A stretch of DNA of 6,154 bases from the NCBI GenBank assembly GCA_003232015.1, contig QIKU01000211.1, forward strand, positions 1 to 6,154, given 5' to 3'. Of the stretch, positions 1 through 5,428 are shown piece after piece (the first letter of the stretch is position 1; every line of letters begins with the position of its first letter). Both the position numbers and the translations under genes were made by a program. The notes below the pieces were generated by a model. It was not told the DNA's origin. It saw only the letters and a list, made by a program, of their open reading frames with translations, and made no database searches. The stretch is from Gammaproteobacteria bacterium (lineage in GTDB: Bacteria; Pseudomonadota; Gammaproteobacteria; UBA6429).

Positions 1-21
1 ATTTTTCAACCAACATTACTT

Positions 22-93
22 TTTATTGCAAAATGCACCCTTAATTATGGAATAGGTCATTTTTTGTGCAATAAAGCGCTATCAACTATAGCG
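22..93. promoter_or_regulatory. Inverted repeats and possible promoter upstream of the phnD-like gene
   Basis: The 185 bases before the first gene are AT-rich and hold no convincing ORF. Two perfect inverted repeats are visible: TTTATTGCA (22-30) with TGCAATAAA (67-75), and CGCTAT (77-82) with ATAGCG (88-93). A loose sigma70-like pair, TTGTGC (64-69) and TATAGC (87-92) with 17 bases between, overlaps both right-hand arms, so the repeats could be operator sites over a promoter. The hexamer matches are only partial (3/6 and 4/6), and no known regulator box was recognised. Neither repeat is followed by a T-run on either strand, so a terminator is unlikely. Confidence 0.25.
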
Positions 94-173
94 GCAGCAA
101 GAAAAAATTATGAAATTCTGGTGAAAAAATAGTACTGTAAACACATAAAATCAAAAACATATATACCATTAAT

Positions 174-179
174 AAGGAG
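174..179 (+). promoter_or_regulatory. Ribosome binding site of the phnD-like gene
   Basis: AAGGAG lies 6 bases before the ATG at 186. This is a near-consensus Shine-Dalgarno sequence and it fixes the start of the first gene. The four genes that follow, apart from pqiC, have much weaker sites. Confidence 0.85.
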
Positions 180-185
180 TTTTGT

Positions 186-1019
186 ATGGTTAAGCTTTTA
201 ACCGCAGCAATCATTGGGATATTAATACTTCTAAACCCGTTTGCAACTATCGCCCATGCTGCCGATATTATCTTCACCGCCCCGCCCCGTGAAAAACACG
301 CAGCCGGTGTAAAAATATATGCGCCTATTGCAAAGCATCTTAGCAAACTTATTAACGCAAAAGTTGTTTATAAGCACCCCAGCAACTGGCTAACCTATCA
401 GCGCGACATGCGTGACGGTAAATACGACATTGTTTTTGACGGCCCCCACTTTGCTTCCTGGCGAATGGCACATCTTGGCCACGACATGCTGGTTAAACTT
501 CCGGGTAAACTCGGTTTTATTCTCGTAAAACCTAAATCCGAAACAACAATACACAATCTACGTGACTTAATTGGTAAGCGTATCTGCGGTATATCAATGC
601 CGAATCTGTCAACCCTTTCGATTCTGGCTGCTTACCCTAATCCCGTGCGCCAACCCGTTATTGTCGGCGTAAAAGGCGGCATGAAAGGCGTTGCAAAAGC
701 ACTGGCAAAAAATAAATGCCATGCCTATGTCTTTCGGGATAAATTTTATAACAAAAAACTTAAACCTGACGTAAAACAAAACCTGGAAATTATTTACAAG
801 AGCATCCCTTTACCAAATCAGGTCATCACTGCCAGTAAACGTATTTCTCCAGCCGCTAAAAAAGCCATTATCCACTCCTTAACATTGGGTAAAGGTGTTG
901 ATGCAAGTAAGGGTCTGCTAAAACGCTTTGGCGGCAAGGCACGTTCTTTTGTTAAAGCGAGTAATGAAGAATACAAAGGGCATAACTTGCTGCTTGAGGG
1001 GGTTATTTTTGGTTGGTAA
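186..1019 (+). CDS. PhnD-like periplasmic substrate-binding protein (phosphate/phosphonate-type family)
   Basis: This 277-residue protein is a probable periplasmic solute-binding protein of the PhnD-like (type 2 periplasmic-binding) family. Residues 1-25 form a Sec signal peptide: a Lys near the N-terminus, a hydrophobic core at 4-19, and an A-H-A signal peptidase I site cleaving before A26-D27. The mature part starts with a beta strand (DIIFTAPP), and the segment YDIVFDGPHFASWR (80-93) matches the family's conserved ligand-pocket region. The second lobe begins near residue 125 (LRDLIGKRICG), also typical. Family members bind phosphonate, phosphite or other small anions, but the ligand cannot be told from sequence. 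No permease or ATPase gene is adjacent, so it may be an orphan binding protein, perhaps serving a sensor or distant transporter. It ends 43 bases before a pqiA gene and probably heads that operon. The AAGGAG site supports the start. Confidence 0.85.
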   Translation: MVKLLTAAIIGILILLNPFATIAHAADIIFTAPPREKHAAGVKIYAPIAKHLSKLINAKVVYKHPSNWLTYQRDMRDGKYDIVFDGPHFASWRMAHLGHDMLVKLPGKLGFILVKPKSETTIHNLRDLIGKRICGISMPNLSTLSILAAYPNPVRQPVIVGVKGGMKGVAKALAKNKCHAYVFRDKFYNKKLKPDVKQNLEIIYKSIPLPNQVITASKRISPAAKKAIIHSLTLGKGVDASKGLLKRFGGKARSFVKASNEEYKGHNLLLEGVIFGW

Positions 1020-1062
1020 TACCATAACCAAATATTTAAATTAATCTGACGCAAAATTTTGA

Positions 1063-1725
1063 ATGGTCTCAAACAGCATGCAAACCACCAAACAACCTGC
1101 TGATCTTTTCATTTGCCACAAGTGTGATTCGCTACAGAATGTGTCACACATTAAACTCGGCAGTGTTGCTGTTTGCACATGTTGTCATAATATTTTATTT
1201 AGAAATCTAGCCAACCGTATTGATAAACCCTTAGCGCTTATTGTTGCTTCAATAATGTTTTTCATTATTGCCAATAGCTACCCAATAATGACGCTAAATA
1301 TTGCCGGTATTGAAAAAGCGGCCACGTTGACCGACGCTGCACTGATATTTATTGAACGGGGTAATCTCGGGTTAGCGGCAGTCGTCTGGTTATCCAGTGT
1401 TTTTATACCCGGCTTTATTATTTCCGGATTATTCTATATTTTAGTTTCTATTCATTTTAATCTGCACTTGCCTTATACAAAACCCATACTGACTTGGGTA
1501 AGCCGTTTGTTGCCCTGGGGAATGATGGATGTTTTCTTTCTCGGTATGCTGGTTTCTCTGGTAAAGCTGGCTGCACTGGCAGACGTACTACTTGGCTCTG
1601 GCTTTTATGCTTTGCTTGCCCTTATTGTTACCTATACAGCAGCAAAAGCCTCACTTGAGCCTTATCTGCTTTGGAAATATCTAGATACAGAAATCGTGGA
1701 ACAGCCAGCGGCTTATCATGAGTAA
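1063..1725 (+). CDS. pqiA: PqiA family inner-membrane protein, first unit
   Basis: This 220-residue protein corresponds to one PqiA unit; E. coli PqiA and YebS/LetA hold two such units in about 420 residues. It has an N-terminal zinc-ribbon-like module with CxxC pairs C18-C21 and C38-C41 (C40 is an extra Cys). Four predicted membrane segments follow at about 54-74, 103-129, 151-172 and 178-195. Family signatures are NSYPIM after the first segment and WGMMDVFFLGMLVSLVKL (152-169) at the third. In the Pqi system this inner-membrane protein is the partner of the PqiB MCE tube, with a role in phospholipid movement across the envelope. The start is uncertain: ATG 1063 and ATG 1078 are both in frame and neither has a clear Shine-Dalgarno, and the later one loses only five residues. 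The 3' end overlaps the next gene by 8 bases. Confidence 0.9.
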   Translation: MVSNSMQTTKQPADLFICHKCDSLQNVSHIKLGSVAVCTCCHNILFRNLANRIDKPLALIVASIMFFIIANSYPIMTLNIAGIEKAATLTDAALIFIERGNLGLAAVVWLSSVFIPGFIISGLFYILVSIHFNLHLPYTKPILTWVSRLLPWGMMDVFFLGMLVSLVKLAALADVLLGSGFYALLALIVTYTAAKASLEPYLLWKYLDTEIVEQPAAYHE

Positions 1726-2335
1726 CCCCGTTATTCGTGGCAAAGAAGTAGGGCTTGCAGGCTGCCACACCTGTGGGCAAGTTATCAGGCTGCAGGGAGA
1801 AATACCTGCCGTTTGCCCTCGTTGCCACAGTCATGTTCACTACAGAAAACACCGCAGTATTACACGTGTTTGGGCATTATTGATTAGTGCCTTTATCATG
1901 TATATTCCAGCCAATACCGAGCCTATTATGTACACTACAACACTCGGACAGCAAAGTTCAGATACCATTATCAGTGGCGTTATCTATTTTTTAACCCACG
2001 GTGACTGGCCTATTGCTCTTGTTATTTTCTCTGCCAGTATTTTAATACCTTTAACAAAAATGATTGCAATTGCGTATATTCTTGTCATGGTGCAATGCGG
2101 TGCATCACATAGAAAAATTGAAAACACACGTTTATATATGCTGGCTGAACTAATGGGAAAGTGGTCAATGGTTGATATTTTTGTTGTCGCTTTAATGGCT
2201 GCCCTTGTTCAGTTAGATACATTTGCTACCATTGAGCCTGGGCCTGCCGGGATCGCATTTGCTGCCACCGTTATTCTAACCATGTTTGCGGCAATGGCGT
2301 TCGAGCCAAAACTTATCTGGGACCAAACAGAGTAA
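1718..2335 (+). CDS. pqiA: PqiA family inner-membrane protein, second unit
   Basis: This 205-residue protein is a second single-unit PqiA protein, equivalent to the other half of a fused PqiA. It repeats the same plan: a zinc ribbon with C16-xx-C19 and C33-xx-C36, then four hydrophobic segments at about 50-67, 97-125, 149-168 and 176-196. The signature motifs are YIPANTEPIM (62-71) after the first segment and GKWSMVDIFVVALMAALVQL (147-166) at the third. Its ATG lies inside the end of the preceding gene (8-base overlap, different frame) and lacks a strong Shine-Dalgarno. Translation is therefore probably coupled, which would give matched amounts of the two halves. It most likely pairs with the upstream protein to form the complete inner-membrane component, while pqiB starts only 5 bases after its stop. 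Which half matches the N- or C-terminal unit of E. coli PqiA is inferred only from gene order. Confidence 0.92.
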   Translation: MSNPVIRGKEVGLAGCHTCGQVIRLQGEIPAVCPRCHSHVHYRKHRSITRVWALLISAFIMYIPANTEPIMYTTTLGQQSSDTIISGVIYFLTHGDWPIALVIFSASILIPLTKMIAIAYILVMVQCGASHRKIENTRLYMLAELMGKWSMVDIFVVALMAALVQLDTFATIEPGPAGIAFAATVILTMFAAMAFEPKLIWDQTE

Positions 2336-2340
2336 TATCA

Positions 2341-3885
2341 ATGGCAAATACTGAATCAGAAAATACACACAAAATCCCGAATGCCCATCCAGAAAAAAAA
2401 AGCGAGCACATCTCTGCTGTCTGGATTATTCCCATTATTGCTGCGTTCATTGGTGGTTGGTTAGTTTTTAAAAATGCGGTGGAAGAAAAAACCGTTGCCA
2501 GCGTTACCTTTAAAAATGCATCAGGGATAGAAGCAGGAAAAACAGCGGTTAAGTATCGTAATGTAAAAATCGGCATTGTTAAAAAAGTCCGGTTTTCTGA
2601 TGACCTTGCGAACGTTGTCGCTGTTATCGAATTTAAAGGTTTAAGGCAAGAACGCTTAACCGACGATACACGCTTCTGGATTGTGAAACCCCGTATCGGC
2701 ATTAGTGGCGTCAGTGGGCTTGATACCTTATTAAGTGGTGTCTATATAGAAGTTGACCCTGGCGATGGGAGCGGGAACCCTACCCAGGAATTTACGGGAC
2801 AGGAAAACCCGGACATACATCAACTCGGCAACCCCGGCACCAAATACTTATTAAGCTCAAGCAAACTGGGAACATTATCCAGAGGCTCACCGGTAGAGTA
2901 CAGAGATATCAATGTTGGCATCGTCACACGCTATAAACTCGCAGATGACCATAGCCATGTCGAAGTCGAGATATTTGTGCGAGCACCCCATGACAAATAT
3001 ATAAATAACACAACTCGCTTCTGGAATATTTCCGGGCTTAAAGTTGAACTGGGCGCTGAGGGTATAAAAATGGATATGGCTTCCATCGAGTCATTGTTAT
3101 CCGGTGGTATTGCTTTTACAACAAAAAATACAAATATCACCGCTGTACCCCAGGCTGCCGCAAAAACAGTCTTTACACTCTACGATACAGAAAAACCTAA
3201 AGCTGAAGAAACTCTTAATTTCGCTGTACCACTCAAGATCTATTTTGACGAAGGCGTTAGCGGGCTAAAAGTTGGAGCACCTGTTGAGTTCAAAGGTTTA
3301 CGACTTGGCACCGTATTAGATATTGGCGTAGAAGCAAATACCAATCGATCTGATATTTTAACCTTTGCAATCATTAATGTTGAACCCGACCGTCTACCGG
3401 CAGCACACCACAAGCAATATCCTAACGATGAACAGCGTAAAAAAGGTGCTTATTTATTCATTGAAAAAATGGTACACAATGGTTTGCGCGCACAACTTAG
3501 AACACGCAATTTACTGACTGGGCAATCATTGGTTGCTTTTGATTTTTTCCCAGGCCAAAAAAAGTCTACTCTTAAATATGTTAACAATGTCCCTGTTCTT
3601 CCTTCTATGCCGGAATCGCTCTCCGGAATTTTACAACAGGTAGACAGAATAACCGCTCAAATAGCCGCCATGCCCCTTGAGGATGTCAGCAAGAACCTGG
3701 ACAAAAGTCTGGTTAGCATTAACAGCCTGGTTAAGTCACTCAATGCCAGCGAAGGCGGTATGCTCGGCGTACAGATTAATGAGGCCATACTCGAACTCAC
3801 TAAAGCTGCACGCTCTATTCGTTCTATGGCCGACTATCTGGAACGACACCCTGAATCACTTTTAAAAGGGAAAAGCTCTCAGTAA
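2341..3885 (+). CDS. pqiB: PqiB, three-MCE-domain intermembrane transport protein
   Basis: This 514-residue protein (E. coli PqiB is about 546) is the periplasm-spanning part of the Pqi lipid-transport system. It has a short polar cytoplasmic N-terminus, one membrane anchor at about 25-43, then three MCE (mammalian cell entry) repeats at roughly 50-140, 168-265 and 295-405. Each repeat has the typical start, with a strand, G-I/L-x-x-G, and then V-x-Y/F-(R/K) followed by G-x-V: VKYRNVKIGIV (70-80), VEYRDINVGIV (185-195) and VEFKGLRLGTV (315-325). Residues about 420-505 are helical and fit the C-terminal coiled-coil needle of PqiB. The closing segment (RSMADYLERHPESLLKGK, 494-511) is a familiar family ending. 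In E. coli, PqiB hexamers stack into a hydrophobic channel reaching toward the outer membrane. It starts 5 bases after the second pqiA unit, so it is co-transcribed. Three MCE domains point to PqiB rather than the seven-domain YebT/LetB. Confidence 0.95.
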   Translation: MANTESENTHKIPNAHPEKKSEHISAVWIIPIIAAFIGGWLVFKNAVEEKTVASVTFKNASGIEAGKTAVKYRNVKIGIVKKVRFSDDLANVVAVIEFKGLRQERLTDDTRFWIVKPRIGISGVSGLDTLLSGVYIEVDPGDGSGNPTQEFTGQENPDIHQLGNPGTKYLLSSSKLGTLSRGSPVEYRDINVGIVTRYKLADDHSHVEVEIFVRAPHDKYINNTTRFWNISGLKVELGAEGIKMDMASIESLLSGGIAFTTKNTNITAVPQAAAKTVFTLYDTEKPKAEETLNFAVPLKIYFDEGVSGLKVGAPVEFKGLRLGTVLDIGVEANTNRSDILTFAIINVEPDRLPAAHHKQYPNDEQRKKGAYLFIEKMVHNGLRAQLRTRNLLTGQSLVAFDFFPGQKKSTLKYVNNVPVLPSMPESLSGILQQVDRITAQIAAMPLEDVSKNLDKSLVSINSLVKSLNASEGGMLGVQINEAILELTKAARSIRSMADYLERHPESLLKGKSSQ

Positions 3886-3908
3886 TATTCATTAATACAA
3901 AAAATAGC

Positions 3909-3914
3909 GAGGAG
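3909..3914 (+). promoter_or_regulatory. Ribosome binding site of pqiC
   Basis: GAGGAG lies 7 bases before the ATG at 3922 and supports that start. Within the pqi part of the operon it is the only strong Shine-Dalgarno; it follows a 36-base gap after pqiB, so pqiC is probably translated independently. Confidence 0.8.
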
Positions 3915-3921
3915 CTACTCC

Positions 3922-4509
3922 ATGTTTCATTCTTCAATTATTATACTGTTACTGCTATCTTTAACAGCCTGCGGCAGCTCACCGAAAACGTACTTTTATA
4001 CACTTACCGCAGAAGAGACATCAAAAGAAATCATTGAGGGTAAAACAAATAATGGTCTGAGCGTTGGCGTGTGGCAAGTGACACTACCCTCGTTGCTCGA
4101 TCGAGCAGAAATGGTAACACGCAAGGGGCAATATGGCATCGAGATAGCAGACTTCCACAGGTGGGCTGGCGGCCTTGCAAGCAATCTTACCCGATTAATC
4201 AGCAGTGAACTAAATCATCGATTAAAAACCAATCGTGTTGTTGTATCACCGTGGTTAGCTTACACAAAACACGACTACCAGATAAGAGTGCAAATCAATC
4301 GACTCGATGGTGAGCTGGGCGGTGAAATGGTGATGAGCGGTGTATGGAGTTTATTCCCGGCGAAAGAACACAAGGAATTATTACGGGAAGCCTTTCTATT
4401 TAAAACAACCACAAAAAGAAAAAGTTATCGTGACATGGCAGTAGCATTTAGTAACCTGACTACACAGCTGTCAGAGAAAATGGCCGATGCTATCATAGTC
4501 CGCCAATAG
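3922..4509 (+). CDS. pqiC: PqiC, outer-membrane lipoprotein of the Pqi system
   Basis: This 195-residue protein belongs to the PqiC/YmbA (ABC-type transport auxiliary lipoprotein) family. It starts with a lipoprotein signal peptide: hydrophobic residues 6-14, then the lipobox L14-T15-A16-C17. C17 is the lipidated Cys, followed by GSS, with no Asp at +2, which favours sorting to the outer membrane. Family hallmarks are the YFYTL strand just after the Cys, the segment GVWQVTLPSLLDRAEMVTRKG (about 49-69) and the FHRWA motif (78-82). In E. coli, PqiC sits in the outer membrane and contacts the tip of the PqiB needle, completing the inner-to-outer membrane bridge. It is the last gene of the operon, 36 bases after pqiB. 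No classical terminator with a T-run follows, only a short ATTAGC/GCTAAT hairpin at 4524-4538. Confidence 0.9.
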   Translation: MFHSSIIILLLLSLTACGSSPKTYFYTLTAEETSKEIIEGKTNNGLSVGVWQVTLPSLLDRAEMVTRKGQYGIEIADFHRWAGGLASNLTRLISSELNHRLKTNRVVVSPWLAYTKHDYQIRVQINRLDGELGGEMVMSGVWSLFPAKEHKELLREAFLFKTTTKRKSYRDMAVAFSNLTTQLSEKMADAIIVRQ

Positions 4510-4523
4510 CTAGTTAGTTAGAT

Positions 4524-4538
4524 ATTAGCGTGGCTAAT
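4524..4538 (+). other. Short hairpin downstream of pqiC
   Basis: ATTAGC (4524-4529), loop GTG, GCTAAT (4533-4538) form a perfect 6-base stem 15 bases after the pqiC stop codon. No T-run follows, so it is at most a weak 3'-end stabiliser or a poor terminator. Confidence 0.25.
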
Positions 4539-4576
4539 TCGGCATGATAAACAGAGTAGCTTGTGTTTATATAAAA

Positions 4577-4686
4577 CCATAGGTTGCCCTAAACGGACAA
4601 TTTATGGTTTCGTACACAACACGTGTGCACGAAACCATAATGAGGCCATTTAAGAAAGCATAAATTGTCCGTTTTCTAACTTATGG
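4577..4686. repeat. MITE-like element of about 110 bases with imperfect terminal inverted repeats
   Basis: The left end (4577-4606) and the reverse complement of the right end (4659-4686) align. Both begin CCATA(G/A)GTT (8 of 9 match), differ over a short stretch (5 versus 3 bases), then share an exact 16-base core, AAACGGACAATTTATG (4591-4606 against 4659-4674). Between them is a strong hairpin (4602-4640), and nothing codes for a transposase. The size, terminal repeats and lack of coding capacity resemble a miniature inverted-repeat transposable element or another dispersed intergenic palindrome. No clear target-site duplication is seen. Only one copy is in the window, so mobility is inference. 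It lies between convergent operons and abuts a broken gene. Confidence 0.55.
4602..4640. repeat. Strong hairpin inside the inverted-repeat element
   Basis: Arms 4602-4618 (TTATGGTTTCGTACACA) and 4624-4640 (TGTGCACGAAACCATAA) pair over 17 bases with one mismatch (A4614 against C4628) around a 5-base loop. The octamer ACACGTGT at the tip is itself a palindrome. There is no T-run on either side, so it is not a standard intrinsic terminator, although a stem like this could still hinder read-through between the two convergent operons. Confidence 0.7.
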
Positions 4687-4841
4687 ACAGAAAAGTAGAT
4701 AAGAAATCTTTTCGTCGAAGAATTTATGCTGCTGATTTATTGGTAGAAACTGGAGAACCGCTACAAGATGGCGGTAGACCTGCAAAACTATATCGAATTA
4801 GGAAGGGCGCAGAGACACATTTTTATAATCGATCTATATAG
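4683..4841 (+). pseudogene. Remnant of an NrtR-like NUDIX regulator (C-terminal winged helix only)
   Basis: An open frame of 52 codons runs from ATG 4683 to TAG 4839-4841. The stretch DKKSFRRRI (6-14), then LLVETGEP (19-26) and GRPAKLYRI (31-39), resembles the end of the winged-helix DNA-binding domain of NrtR-type NUDIX proteins (ADP-ribose-sensing regulators of NAD metabolism), where DKRNFRRK and GRPA-x-LYR are typical. The NUDIX catalytic domain and most of the winged helix, several hundred bases in a complete gene, are absent upstream. The frame has a stop at 4677 and then enters the inverted-repeat element. No Shine-Dalgarno precedes the ATG, which itself falls inside the right terminal repeat. 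It is most likely a decayed 3' fragment left by an insertion or deletion. The family call rests on motif memory. Confidence 0.6.
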
Positions 4842-4867
4842 CTACAATAGGAAGCTAAAAATTTAAA

Positions 4868-5428
4868 TTAAGGCGGTTTCTCGCCAAAAATATCAATGTA
4901 GTCCTGCCTGAACTTAGCTGGCTTATCACTAATGTATTCCCAATAGGCTGCAATTTGCCGTACCTTATCCATATCAACATGATCACACTCAAGCATAAGG
5001 CGCAGTAGCTCCTGTGTTTTCATCGTATTTATATTGAAAACATCGGCTAATTCCAGCATATCAGTGTCATCACTTACAACGTAAATATCAAGAACATATC
5101 CATGCGCCAGATAGATAATATCAACCTCAGAGACTGAAAGCCTGTTATCTATTTTATGTTGGCGGAGAAAATCAAGTGTAAGCTCAATTTCCCGCTTGTT
5201 TTTTCTTGAAAGAGTTAGGCGTTTTTTTCGATTGTCTTGAAAATCATTGTCTTTAACCCACGAATACTGAGTCTGAAGTCGCGCATTGCGAGAAAACTCC
5301 TTATCCAGCTCTTTCAGCACATACAAACAATAATTTTCTTCACCAAAGGGAGTATCAAGCAATGGGTGGATACTTTTGGCAAGGCGAATATAGGTGTTGG
5401 TGTCGATCAGTATTTTCGACTGAGCCAT
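4868..5428 (-). CDS. PIN-domain protein, probable nuclease (toxin candidate)
   Basis: This 186-residue protein carries a PIN-domain fold with a complete acidic site: D9 in ILIDTNTYI (with N11), E40 in VLKEL, D103 in SEVDIIYLAHG, and D120/D121/D123 in VVSDDTDML. PIN domains are metal-dependent ribonucleases, and VapC toxins are the best known. At 186 residues this one exceeds the usual 130-140 of VapC; the extra length is a basic middle section (about 46-82, rich in K and R) and a C-terminal tail after 150. I did not recognise a specific subfamily. Its ATG overlaps the stop of the metallopeptidase gene by one base (TAATG), and GGAG lies 8 bases before it, so the two are co-expressed. The pairing suggests a toxin or effector regulated by its neighbour, which is inference. 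It converges on the pqi operon. Confidence 0.82.
   Translation of the reverse strand: MAQSKILIDTNTYIRLAKSIHPLLDTPFGEENYCLYVLKELDKEFSRNARLQTQYSWVKDNDFQDNRKKRLTLSRKNKREIELTLDFLRQHKIDNRLSVSEVDIIYLAHGYVLDIYVVSDDTDMLELADVFNINTMKTQELLRLMLECDHVDMDKVRQIAAYWEYISDKPAKFRQDYIDIFGEKPP

Noticed and set aside
77..93. Terminator of an upstream gene
   Set aside because: The CGCTAT/ATAGCG hairpin has no following T-run on either strand, and no gene end is visible to the left.
3677..3865. Small ORF inside the 3' end of pqiB
   Set aside because: It lies in another frame of a well-supported gene, has no ribosome binding site and no recognisable protein features.
2341..3885. YebT/LetB-type MCE protein
   Set aside because: Only three MCE repeats plus a C-terminal coiled coil are present, and a pqiC gene follows; LetB has seven repeats and no PqiC partner.
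4602..4640. Bidirectional intrinsic terminator for the convergent operons
   Set aside because: The stem is strong, but no T-run follows on either strand and it is about 90 and 230 bases from the respective stop codons.
4577..4686. Integron attC recombination site
   Set aside because: The ends GTTGCCC and CTAAC faintly recall attC core sites, but neither fits the RYYYAAC/GTTRRRY pair in the right order, and no integrase or cassette array is visible.
4868..5428. DUF4411-type PIN protein
   Set aside because: That family came to mind because of the ImmA partner, but the Trp-rich segment I associate with it after the first Asp is absent, so only a general PIN call is made.
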